In this document: piece by piece, positions 7,854 to 15,441 of the stretch
Layout of the letters: each line of letters opens with the position of its first letter
Numbering within the stretch: the first letter of the stretch is position 1
DNA from: Streptomyces sp. NBC_00358
Lineage (GTDB): Bacteria; Actinomycetota; Actinomycetes; Streptomycetales; Streptomycetaceae
Reading direction: 5' to 3'
DNA length: 64,000 bases
NCBI RefSeq assembly: GCF_036099295.1
Contig: NZ_CP107976.1
Coordinates: 558,001-622,000, forward strand
Notes under the pieces: model-generated
What the model was told of the DNA's origin: nothing
The model's input: the letters and a program-made list of their open reading frames with translations, nothing else
The model's database searches: none
Made by a program: the position numbers and the translations under genes

Positions 7854-9166
7854 ACTCCGACACCGCCACCGTCCTCGCCGGAGAGCATCCGGCGGCGCCC
7901 TGCGGCCCGTACGGCGAACGCCTGCTGTCCGGCTGGTACGACACCGGCCGGCCCGCCGACCTCACGGAACACCTCGCCCGCTACGGCCCTCCCCCGCTGC
8001 TCCAGGCACGCGGTCGCGGGAGCGCCATGCCACTGGTGCGCGCCGTGGAGGAGGCCGGGCTCACCGGCCGGGGCGGCGGCGGCTTTCCGACCGGCCGCAA
8101 GCTCCGCTCGGTAGCCGGAGCCAGGGGGCCGGCCGTGCTCGTCGCCAATGGGATGGAGAGCGAGCCGGCCAGCCACAAGGACGAGGTGTTGCTGTCCTTC
8201 GCCCCGCACCTCGTTCTGGACGGCGCGGCTCTGGCCGCCGTCGCGGTCGGCGCGAACGCGGTGCATCTGTGTCTGCCCCGCACACGGGCGGCGCAGGTCG
8301 ACCAGCTCACCGCGGCGGTCGCGGAGCGGCGCCGTGCCGGGCTCGACCCGGTGCCGGTGCAGGTCCACGCGCTGCCTCACCACTTCGTCTCCAGTGAGGA
8401 GACGTCCCTGGTCAACTGGCTGAACGGCGGTGACGCCCGCCCCCGGTCCACCCCGCCGCGCCCCTTCGAGAAGGGCGTCGCCAAACGGCCCACCCTGATC
8501 GGCAATGTGGAGACCCTGGCCCACCTGGCGCTGATCGCCCGCTACGGCCCCGCATGGTTCCGCGCGAGCGGAAGCTCCCAAGCACCGGGCACCGCGCTGG
8601 TCACGGTCTCGGGCGCCGTTCGTCGGCCGGGGGTGTACGAGATCCCGGCGGGGAGCTCCGTGACGGCGGCACTGAGCCGGGCCGGCGGACCGCACGGACG
8701 GCTCGGCGCCGTGCTCGCGGGCGGCTTCTTCGGCAGCTGGCTTCCGGTGCCGCTGAGCACCACGGCGCCGGAACGGGGCGCGGGTGTCCTGGTGGCGCTG
8801 CCCGAAGGAGCCTGCGGGCTGGCCGAGACGGCAGCCGCGATGAGCTACCTGGCAGCGCAGAGCGCCCGGCAGTGCGGGCCGTGCCGGTTCGGCCTGCCGT
8901 CCGTCGCCGAGGACTTCGTCGCGCTCGCCCGGGGCCACGCCGACGCCCAGTTGCTGAACCGGCTGCACCGCCGCCTCGGACTGCTCCCGCGGCGTGGCGC
9001 GTGCAGCCATCCCGACGGCGCGGAGCGGCTGGCCGCCTCGGCGCTGCGGGTCTTCGCCGACGACGTCCACCGGCATGTGCACACCGGACCGTGCGGGGAC
9101 GCGTTCGCCCCCCTCGTCCTGCCGGTGCCCGACGCCCGGCCCCCGGAGGAGGAGGAATGGCGGTGA
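7850..9166 (+). CDS. NuoF-like SLBB flavoprotein (NADH dehydrogenase-like)
   Basis: 438 residues resembling complex I subunit NuoF. An FMN/NADH-binding region has GLTGRGGGGFPTGRKLRSV and NGMESEPASHKDEVLL (about 65-115). An SLBB domain follows (VTVSGAVRRPGVYEIP) and then an iron-sulfur region with ARQCGPCRFG and RGACSHPDG. In NuoF the N3 cluster is held by CGxCxxC plus a distal Cys; here the first of these is Ala, leaving three of four ligands. It probably oxidises NAD(P)H or accepts electrons from the downstream ferredoxin. It overlaps the neighbours on both sides (ATGA before, 10 bp after). Confidence 0.88.
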   Translation: MNSDTATVLAGEHPAAPCGPYGERLLSGWYDTGRPADLTEHLARYGPPPLLQARGRGSAMPLVRAVEEAGLTGRGGGGFPTGRKLRSVAGARGPAVLVANGMESEPASHKDEVLLSFAPHLVLDGAALAAVAVGANAVHLCLPRTRAAQVDQLTAAVAERRRAGLDPVPVQVHALPHHFVSSEETSLVNWLNGGDARPRSTPPRPFEKGVAKRPTLIGNVETLAHLALIARYGPAWFRASGSSQAPGTALVTVSGAVRRPGVYEIPAGSSVTAALSRAGGPHGRLGAVLAGGFFGSWLPVPLSTTAPERGAGVLVALPEGACGLAETAAAMSYLAAQSARQCGPCRFGLPSVAEDFVALARGHADAQLLNRLHRRLGLLPRRGACSHPDGAERLAASALRVFADDVHRHVHTGPCGDAFAPLVLPVPDARPPEEEEWR

Positions 9167-9429
9167 CCCGTGCCCGGACCCACGTACTCGCCGTCGATTT
9201 CGCCGCCTGTGACGGCCATGGACTCTGCGCCGAATTGCTGCCCGAACTGATCGGCTCGGACGAATGGGGCTACCCCGTGCTCAGGGACTCCACGGTCCCG
9301 CCGGACCTGCTGGCCCACGCCCGACGCGCGGTCGCCGCCTGCCCGGTGATGGCACTCCGCCTGAACCGCGTACCCGCTCCCGCACCCGGCCGGCTCCCGA
9401 GCCGCACCTCTCGGCCGGCAGGCGCTTGA
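9157..9429 (+). CDS. [3Fe-4S]-type ferredoxin
   Basis: 90 residues. The cysteine pattern CDGHGLC plus AACPVMAL, with a non-Cys residue in the second position of the cluster motif, is that of the small [3Fe-4S] ferredoxins of actinomycetes, such as those serving P450s. The start ATG 9157 lies inside the 3' end of the NuoF-like gene behind the strong ribosome site GGAGGAGGA. It is the last gene of the redox operon and the likely soluble partner of the flavoprotein. The C-terminal 25 residues are a Pro/Arg-rich tail of uncertain use. Confidence 0.85.
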   Translation: MAVTRARTHVLAVDFAACDGHGLCAELLPELIGSDEWGYPVLRDSTVPPDLLAHARRAVAACPVMALRLNRVPAPAPGRLPSRTSRPAGA

Positions 9430-9626
9430 CGACGCCCGACGGTGATCGGGGTCGTCCCGGGGTTACGACGGAGGCGAGCTGAGCACCGCCGAGATCTAGC
9501 GGGGCAGGGTACTAGCGGACCGCTCCAGGCAGCGTCAGATGGCAGCGTCCCGGCGTCGACCGGGCGGCGCGGGCGCCAGGCGCAACGCGAGGGAGCGGTC
9601 GGAAGCACGACGAGCGAAGACTCCCG

Positions 9627-9797
9627 GCGGTTGTAGCAGCCGGCCACATAGGTTCCCGGGTGGTGCACCAGGCCGGCCCGGCACTCGGGCAGCGCACCGC
9701 GCGTGGCGAAGTAGCCGTTGCCGAGCGTGCAGAGCGATTCAGGCAACCGCTCGGCGGCTGGGTCGTAGCCTGTCAACTCCCACGGCCACTCCGACAT
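9627..9797 (-). pseudogene. GH65 glycoside phosphorylase/hydrolase, 5' remnant
   Basis: The first 57 codons match the N-terminus of glycoside hydrolase family 65 proteins (trehalose, kojibiose or maltose phosphorylases): ELTGYDPAAERLPESLCTLG, NGYFATRGALPE and HHPGTYVAGCYNR. After CYNR the similarity ends and the continuing frame is Arg-rich non-coding-like sequence. A full GH65 protein has about 780 residues, so this is a remnant left by a deletion near 9625. The 190 bases up to the ferredoxin stop show no recognisable continuation. Confidence 0.75.
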
Positions 9798-9970
9798 CAG
9801 CCACCTGTCCTCTCCTCCGGAGGTCGTGGGGTCCAGGAGCGCCTGGTGTGTGCGGTGATCCCACGCCGTCGGGCGGCGTCATCGGCCAGCGGCATGCAGT
9901 CCACGGGCTCTTGCGACGGATTGCGCCAGGCTCGTACCGCCGTCAGGCCGCACGGCGTCGTACGACTTCT

Positions 9971-10483
9971 CTATTGCATGTGGCGGTACCAGTGTCGGTG
10001 CACCGCAGGCTCGACGCACAGTACGGCGGCGCCTGCGATCGTCCCGATCAGAAGGGCGGACCCGCCACCGCCGTTGAGGACCGCGCCGAGGCAGGCGGCG
10101 GCGATGGCGAGCGGGCGCAGCAGGGTCAGCGGGCCGAGGCCGACGACCACCGCGAGGGTGCTGGCGCGGAACGGCAGGGCGAAGTAGGCGGCGAGCGAGA
10201 GCAGTACGGCGCCGGCGTAGACGGTCAGCGGGAGCAGGTAGCCGAGGCCGCCGGCAGTCAAAGTGCCGTAGGTCCGTGCCTGGTCGTTTGTGGTCAGTAG
10301 CAGGAGAACGGCGATCAGCGTGGGGGCGAGCAGCAGGACAGCCCCGACGGCCAGTCCACGCAGGGCGGCTCGGGTGGTGGCACGCTGCTTGCGGATGCGG
10401 GCGTCGGTGCCCGCGTAGGCACGGAAGCCGCTGAACGCCGCGTCGACCAGGCCGAGAAGGAGGAGCGGCATGGCGGGCGTCAT
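9971..10483 (-). CDS. Small integral membrane protein
   Basis: 170 residues with four strongly hydrophobic segments: MPLLLLGLVDAAFSGFRAY at the N-terminus, GLAVGAVLLLAPTLIAVLL, YLLPLTVYAGAVLLSLAAYF, and a C-terminal stretch ending near VLCVEPAVHRHW. ATG 10481-10483 overlaps the stop of the upstream methyltransferase (4 bp), so the two are translationally coupled and likely work together. I do not recognise the family. No catalytic motif is visible. Confidence 0.75.
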   Translation of the reverse strand: MTPAMPLLLLGLVDAAFSGFRAYAGTDARIRKQRATTRAALRGLAVGAVLLLAPTLIAVLLLLTTNDQARTYGTLTAGGLGYLLPLTVYAGAVLLSLAAYFALPFRASTLAVVVGLGPLTLLRPLAIAAACLGAVLNGGGGSALLIGTIAGAAVLCVEPAVHRHWYRHMQ

Positions 10484-11427
10484 CGGGCGGCCTCGGCGAG
10501 GTGCTCCGGGCCGACTATGCGGCGCGCGTCACGCCCGAGGGCTCGGCGAAGCGGGGCCTCGAACTGCGGGCGCACTCCTATGATCGGGCGCAGTGTGGTG
10601 CAGAACGGGTTCACCGCTCCGCGCGGCTCGTACAACAGTGCGTGGATGCCCGGTACCGCGGCGGCACGCAGAAGTGTCTCGTCACTGTGGGCGCGCAGCG
10701 CGGAGACGACGCCGTCGTGACGGCCGAGCGGGTTGCGCATCCTGGCACGGTGGAAGACCCAGGCGCCAACGGGTGCGAGACGGGTGGCGGCGATGTCGAA
10801 GTGGCAGAAGGCATGGGCCGGTGAGGCGGCCTGGGCCTGGAAGAACTCGGCCAGTGCGGCGCCGCGGAAATGGTGCAGTACGCCGGTGGAGACGTAGACG
10901 GTCGCCGCTTCCGGTAGGTCGAAGGCGTTCCCGTGGACGAAGCGGCAGTCGAGCCCCTCCGCGTGGGCAAGTCGGTCTGCCTCGCCGACCAGCGTGGCGT
11001 CGAGGTCGACCCCGACCAACTCGACGTCCGGACCGAGGGCGTTGGTGGTCGCAAGCCAGCGGACCAGGTAGCCCAGCCCGCAACCGACATCGACCAGGCG
11101 GTACGGCCCGGCATGCCCGGCAGTCGCCCGAATCGCCGCGAACAGGGGGCCGAGCACGTGGAGCATCCGTTCGCCGATCCGCAGTTCCTCGCTCAGTCGC
11201 TGGAGCTCGGTGTGCACGCTGATGAGCAGGCGGTCCACGGTGTACGGGTCCAGTACGCCGTCCTGGTCCATGGGCAGCCCGGCAACGATCCGGGCCGCGC
11301 GCTTGTCCCCGCTCTCGCGAAGCTGCCGGAGCACCTCCGCACGCTGGACCGGTAGCCGGTGGCCGGTATGTGGATCCACCGCCGTGATCAGGTCGGAAAT
11401 CTCAACAAGCTGCTGCACGAGGCACAA
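10480..11427 (-). CDS. SAM-dependent methyltransferase
   Basis: About 315 residues. The class I motif I is YRLVDVGCGLGYLVRWLA, followed by VELVGVDLD (motif II acidic end), FVHGNAFDLPE and VSTGVLHHF. The first 100 residues are a helical extension of unknown role. The start is uncertain: TTG at 11427 sits 8 bases after GGAGG; GTG at 11418 is the next choice; an upstream start at 11502 would add an unlikely Gly/Arg-rich leader. The coupled membrane protein downstream suggests the substrate may be membrane-associated. The substrate is not known. Confidence 0.8.
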   Translation of the reverse strand: MCLVQQLVEISDLITAVDPHTGHRLPVQRAEVLRQLRESGDKRAARIVAGLPMDQDGVLDPYTVDRLLISVHTELQRLSEELRIGERMLHVLGPLFAAIRATAGHAGPYRLVDVGCGLGYLVRWLATTNALGPDVELVGVDLDATLVGEADRLAHAEGLDCRFVHGNAFDLPEAATVYVSTGVLHHFRGAALAEFFQAQAASPAHAFCHFDIAATRLAPVGAWVFHRARMRNPLGRHDGVVSALRAHSDETLLRAAAVPGIHALLYEPRGAVNPFCTTLRPIIGVRPQFEAPLRRALGRDARRIVGPEHLAEAAR

Positions 11428-11635
11428 CCCTACGACCTCCCCCCACCCCTCCGGCGGGCCTGTTGTCCCCGACGTACAGCGCCCGCCACCGCCGCGTCCC
11501 ATGGGTACCGATGGTGTGTCTCCGCCGACACGGATGTCGTGGTGCCGGGTACGGCTCAGTGTCCGTCCGGCGCCTCGTGCGCGCGACGCTCAGAACCGTG
11601 TGCCCTGCGGTGTCATGCCGACCTGCGGAGACAGC

Positions 11636-12517
11636 TCAGTGCCCCGGTCTCCCGAGGATGTCCGTCCCCGCGAGCACGGAGGCTGTCAGGTAACTGAGCA
11701 GGGCAGGGATGCCCATCGTGGCCATCATCATCCAAAAACCCCAGAGCCTGTGCATCGCCCGGGGGATGCGGGAGCGTGGGGTGATTCCGAGCGCGGTGCG
11801 GGCGTGACGGGTAATTCTCACGGTCGTCAAACCGTTCGGGCCAGGGCGCACATCTGGCGCCTGGAGGGCACGGCGGAGGGCCGCGTTGATCGCGGGCCCG
11901 TTGTCGACAGTGAGCCGGATCCCATGCCGGTCGTGCAGGTGGAACTCGTCGAGGTAGCCGCCGGTTCGCTGAATCGTCTCGAAGCGTCGCACGCTGACCA
12001 GGCCATCGAGATCCAGTGTGCGCACACCGGTGAGCGTCCTGGCGGACACCAGGTGCCGGTCATCCAGCACATCGGGGGCCGGATCCCACCCCCACCCATA
12101 GCGGAGGCCCAGGAGCAGGGAACCCGCGAAGGCACCGGTCAGCGCGGATATCCCGGTACAGGCGTCACCCCATACATGGGCACGAATCAGGATCACGTCG
12201 ACGAGCAACACCACTGCCCACCCCGCCGAGACGCCGAACGCTCCTCGCAGCCTCCGACGACGGGCGTCCGGAGCCGTCACGGGACCGGGGACGGCAACGG
12301 CGGCCAAGCGGCGATTCGCGCGGTGCGCGGCACGTGTCAGGCGTCGGCGACTGCGGGCCAACTCGGCCTCGACCTGCCGCCACTCGCGATCGGGCTCGTC
12401 CACGGGCACAGCATAGGCATCGGTGCGATACGCCCGTAGATATCGGGCTTCCCGAGCAGAATCGCGCTCCGCCGTCGGCCGGGGCGACCGCCTCACGGAA
12501 CCGGGGCCGTCTCCCAC
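11636..12517 (-). CDS. Hypothetical membrane protein
   Basis: 293 residues, no family recognised. A charged N-terminal part (about 1-95) with a likely coiled coil around EWRQVEAELARSRRRL is followed by two transmembrane helices (SAGWAVVLLVDVILI and ALTGAFAGSLLLGLRYG). Then comes a soluble domain with a beta-rich, PH-like pattern (LVSARTLTGVRTLDLDGLVS), and finally a C-terminal hydrophobic segment MMMATMGIPALLSYLTASVL. The arrangement resembles actinobacterial membrane proteins with a cytoplasmic PH-like domain. Stand-alone gene; role unknown. Confidence 0.7.
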   Translation of the reverse strand: MGDGPGSVRRSPRPTAERDSAREARYLRAYRTDAYAVPVDEPDREWRQVEAELARSRRRLTRAAHRANRRLAAVAVPGPVTAPDARRRRLRGAFGVSAGWAVVLLVDVILIRAHVWGDACTGISALTGAFAGSLLLGLRYGWGWDPAPDVLDDRHLVSARTLTGVRTLDLDGLVSVRRFETIQRTGGYLDEFHLHDRHGIRLTVDNGPAINAALRRALQAPDVRPGPNGLTTVRITRHARTALGITPRSRIPRAMHRLWGFWMMMATMGIPALLSYLTASVLAGTDILGRPGH

Positions 12518-12709
12518 CGGTCGTGTCCGTTGCGCACCCGCCGCCTGCGTAAGAGGAGCAGAGCTCGGCAGGCTGCGGACGGCTGGAAAAGATCGGCCGG
12601 AATCGTAGCTGACAGCAGGATTCTAGATCGCGTTATGTGTCATGTCTCCGTCGATTAATGCTTGGCCGTCACCGTCCAGACGGAGAGTCACCCCCACGAT
12701 GGAGGAACC

Positions 12710-13813
12710 GTGACCGGTTCGATGAGCCGCCTTAGACTTCCCCTCCGCCCGCTCGCGGCACCGCGTACCGCGCTGCTCGGCATACTGAGTCTGTGCCTTG
12801 CGTCCGGCGCCGTCGGAGGCGTCACCGCCTCCGCCTCCGCCGACGACACGAACTCGCTCCAGTTGTCCGGCACCACCACGTCCGGAATCCACAACACCTA
12901 CGACCCCAGCTCGTTCACCTACCTCGCGCAGGGCCTCGACACCGGCACCTCGATGATCGAACTGGACGTCTGGGACGACGTCTTCACCCAGGAGTGGAAG
13001 GTCAGCCACAGCAGCCTGACCAGCAACAGCAACAACTGTGTCAACGCCTCCTCGGCCGCCGACCTGTACACCGGCGGCACCAACAAGGACCTGGAGAGCT
13101 GCCTGGACGACGTCCGGGTATGGCTCGGGGCGCACCCGGGCCACGGGCCGCTGATCATCAAGCTGGAGATGAAGGCCGGCTTCCAGGCCAACCTCGGGAT
13201 GAGCCCGGCCAAGCTGGACCAGTCGATCACCGCGCACCTGGGGAGCCTGGTCTACAAGCCGAACGATCTGTTGAACAAGCCCGGCGGTGGCCAGTACGCC
13301 ACCCTCGACGACGCGGCCAAGGCCGGAAACTGGCCGACCCGGGCGCAGTTGGCGGGCAAGGTGCTGCTGGAGGTCATCCCCGGCACGGTCGAGGAGGGCA
13401 ACCCGACCGACACCCTGTGGACGGACAAGGAGTACGCGACGTACCTGCGCAACCTGCACACCGCGGGCACCACCGCGCAGGCGAACATCTTCCCCTCGGT
13501 CCACAATGCCGCCTCGGGTGACCCGCGCACCCGTTACTCGGACACGACGCTGCGGCCCTGGTTCGTCGCCTTCGACGGTGACGCGTCGGCATACATCAAC
13601 AACGGCATCGACACGAGTTGGTACGACACCAACCACTATCTGCTGTTCATGACGGACTCGCAGAATGTGTCGCCGGCTCTCGACGACGTCAGCCCGTCGG
13701 CGTCGGACGCCTCGGCACGGGTCGCTCTGCTGGCCAAGGCGCATGCCACGGTGGCGTCGAACGACTGGCGGGGCCTGCCGGACGTGCAGTCGCTGGTCCT
13801 GCCACGCGGCTGA
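12710..13813 (+). CDS. Secreted Ca2+-dependent phosphoinositide phospholipase C
   Basis: 367 residues from GTG 12710, 4 bases after GGAGG. A signal peptide (basic start, hydrophobic LLGILSLCLASGAVGGV, cleavage near ASA-DD) directs export. The mature domain has SGIHNTYDPSSF (first catalytic His region), MIELDVWDD (metal-binding Glu and Asp), WKVSHSSL (second catalytic His) and PLIIKLEMK, matching the Ca2+-dependent PI-PLC family of streptomycetes. These enzymes cleave phosphatidylinositol to inositol phosphate and diacylglycerol. The gene stands alone and ends before a strong terminator. Confidence 0.88.
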   Translation: MTGSMSRLRLPLRPLAAPRTALLGILSLCLASGAVGGVTASASADDTNSLQLSGTTTSGIHNTYDPSSFTYLAQGLDTGTSMIELDVWDDVFTQEWKVSHSSLTSNSNNCVNASSAADLYTGGTNKDLESCLDDVRVWLGAHPGHGPLIIKLEMKAGFQANLGMSPAKLDQSITAHLGSLVYKPNDLLNKPGGGQYATLDDAAKAGNWPTRAQLAGKVLLEVIPGTVEEGNPTDTLWTDKEYATYLRNLHTAGTTAQANIFPSVHNAASGDPRTRYSDTTLRPWFVAFDGDASAYINNGIDTSWYDTNHYLLFMTDSQNVSPALDDVSPSASDASARVALLAKAHATVASNDWRGLPDVQSLVLPRG

Positions 13814-14139
13814 TCCACGACTGGTCCATGGCTGGTCATGGCTGGTCCACCGCTGATGCACGGCTGGTCCTCGGTTCTGCCGCTGAATCGCTCAACCGCT
13901 CAACCGCCGGGTGCCCCGGTCGGCCGAAAGGCCGACCGGGGCACCCGGCTTCGCGCGTGACACGTCACGCGCGGCGGGTGACGGGTGACGGGTGGCGGCC
14001 CTCGATCCACCGATGTGTCGGGCGGTGCGGCTCCCACCGGCCCGGCGACGCACCTACGGGCTTTCCTCGACGAAGGCCACACGGTAAGGGGGGTACACGG
14101 CGCCCTCATACGAATTGCCGGCCATGCCGAGGACCGGGG
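13814..14139. other. Convergent intergenic region
   Basis: No gene is visible between the convergent PI-PLC and XRE genes. It holds four imperfect CTGGTCC/GGCTGGTC copies just after the PI-PLC stop (about 13822-13872), the hairpin at 13907-13948, and an Arg/Gly-coding-like but non-genic stretch up to 14139. Confidence 0.6.
13907..13948. terminator. Strong bidirectional hairpin terminator
   Basis: A perfect 19-bp inverted repeat (13907-13925 with 13930-13948, core GGGTGCCCCGGTCGGCC) closes on a GAAA tetraloop. It has no U-tract, as is usual in Streptomyces. It lies 94 bases after the PI-PLC stop and faces the convergent XRE gene. Confidence 0.85.
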
Positions 14140-14364
14140 TCAGTCCTCGCGGATGCCGAGCAGGTCACCGGGTTGGCATTTCAGTTCGCGGCAGATCGCG
14201 GTGAGGGTGGAGAAGCGGATCGCCTTCGCCCGGTCGTTCTTCAGGACGGAGAGGTTGACCACCGTCACATCGACCCTGGCCGCCAGTTCGGACAGAGTCA
14301 TGCCGCGCTCGGCCAGCAGTCGGTCCAGGTGGACCTTGACCCGATGCTCGTCCTCCGGCGGCAT
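14140..14364 (-). CDS. Small XRE/YozG-type HTH regulator
   Basis: 74 residues, a single Cro/C1-type helix-turn-helix domain: LAERGMTLSELAARVDVTVV, then NLSVLKNDRAKAIRFSTL and ICRELKCQPGDLL. This matches the short YozG-like regulators that almost always accompany DUF2975 membrane proteins. Its ATG shares one base with the stop of the upstream DUF2975 gene (TGATG), so it is translationally coupled. It probably binds the large palindrome upstream of the pair. Confidence 0.9.
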   Translation of the reverse strand: MPPEDEHRVKVHLDRLLAERGMTLSELAARVDVTVVNLSVLKNDRAKAIRFSTLTAICRELKCQPGDLLGIRED

Positions 14365-14984
14365 CAGACCAGCCCGTCGGCGTCGGCGCGGAGCTTCGTA
14401 CCACGCCGAAAGACCTCGCCCAGGGCCAGGATGAGGAAGGCGAGCAGGACGTACTCGCCGGTGAACGTGACCGAGGCGGGGATCTGTTCAGCCATGGGGG
14501 TGCCGCTCACCAGCGCCTGTGTGGTGAACGCCGGGAGCACAGGGGAGAGTACGGCGTGCACCAGCACCGTGAGCCCAATGACGCTCAAGCGGCGGGCGTT
14601 CTTCGGCACGAAGACATCGCCGTCTCGCAGTGTCTTGGCCACCCGAAGGAGAAGGGCCAGGACGAGGAGCAGGAGAAGGCCGCCTATGACGTCCGGCAGT
14701 GCGAGCAACAGGCGCTGGTTCAGGTCGGGGTGGGCGAAGGCCAGGTCGGCCTGGTGAGTGCCGGTGAGGGTCATGCCGTGGCCCGCCACCGCGTCGGTCA
14801 CCTCGCCCGGCACCCGGGTCGCGGTCTCGACCTTTACCTCGCGGGTGTCCACAGGGTCGATGAGGCCGACCACCCCGAAGACCGGGAGCAGTACCCCGAA
14901 GACGCCGACGAACAGGGCGGCCAGGCCCAGAGCCGCCTCCAGCAGTCGGTTGTCGGTCCGGCCCCACCAGGACTTCGTACCCAT
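14364..14984 (-). CDS. DUF2975 membrane protein
   Basis: 206 residues with four transmembrane helices: ALGLAALFVGVFGVLLPVFG, IGGLLLLLVLALLLRVA, LSVIGLTVLVHAVLSPVL and YVLLAFLILALGEVF. A first extracytoplasmic loop of about 60 residues follows helix one, and FRRGTKLRADADGLV forms the C-terminus. The helix order and the terminal GEVFRRG motif are those of DUF2975 proteins, which are encoded with YozG-type regulators in many Gram-positive bacteria. Function unknown; membrane sensing of a signal relayed to the HTH partner is a reasonable guess. Confidence 0.85.
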   Translation of the reverse strand: MGTKSWWGRTDNRLLEAALGLAALFVGVFGVLLPVFGVVGLIDPVDTREVKVETATRVPGEVTDAVAGHGMTLTGTHQADLAFAHPDLNQRLLLALPDVIGGLLLLLVLALLLRVAKTLRDGDVFVPKNARRLSVIGLTVLVHAVLSPVLPAFTTQALVSGTPMAEQIPASVTFTGEYVLLAFLILALGEVFRRGTKLRADADGLV

Positions 14985-15441
14985 GGTTCCCCCTAGTCAC
15001 CGACAGCGCACATATCGCTTATCGATAGTATCGATAAGCGATATGTGTGCTGTCAAGGCAATCGAACGCTCCCTGGAGGCCGGGGCCCCGGTCGTGCGGA
15101 CGGCCGACGACGCGGTCTGCGACGGCAACTCCGGCTGCGCGGCCCCCTGGAGAGGATCGGGCTCGACTACCCGCGGGTGTGGCGCAGGCTCCGCCGGGGC
15201 TGTCGGGAGCCGGACCGATCCCCATTTATGAGGCACCGATTCGGTGGGGAGCGTTTCCAGAACGCCGGATTACGGCGCCCTGCTGTCGTCCTCGACACGG
15301 CCCTCGCGTGAAACAAGTCACGGTTGCCCACTGTGCCAAACAGCCTGCTCCACCATGTAAGTTCCTGCGTCCAAGGGGTGCCGACTCCCCCGATCACCCA
15401 TACGTGCCAGCACATCTGCGCCCCCTCAGGGAGACATTGCC
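14985..15441. other. Intergenic region before pntA
   Basis: Apart from the palindrome at 15002-15054, no gene is supported here. The plus-strand stretch after the palindrome reads as a short open frame without a ribosome site. CAGGGAGAC at about 15427-15435 is the pntA ribosome site. The pntA promoter is expected between about 15300 and 15420, but no clear -10/-35 pair is visible. Confidence 0.5.
15002..15054. promoter_or_regulatory. 53-bp palindrome upstream of the DUF2975-XRE operon
   Basis: Two 26-base arms (15002-15027 and 15029-15054) flank a single central base, 15028. The core is CGCTTATCGATA-G-TATCGATAAGCG, and the only mispair is 15008 against 15048. It starts 18 bases before the DUF2975 start codon on the minus strand and is far more AT-rich than its surroundings. 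It is most likely the operator of the coupled XRE regulator overlapping the promoter. Confidence 0.85.

Noticed and set aside
12623..13861. A 412-codon minus-strand open frame
   Set aside because: It is antisense to the PI-PLC gene with signal peptide and catalytic residues; no ribosome site or domain.
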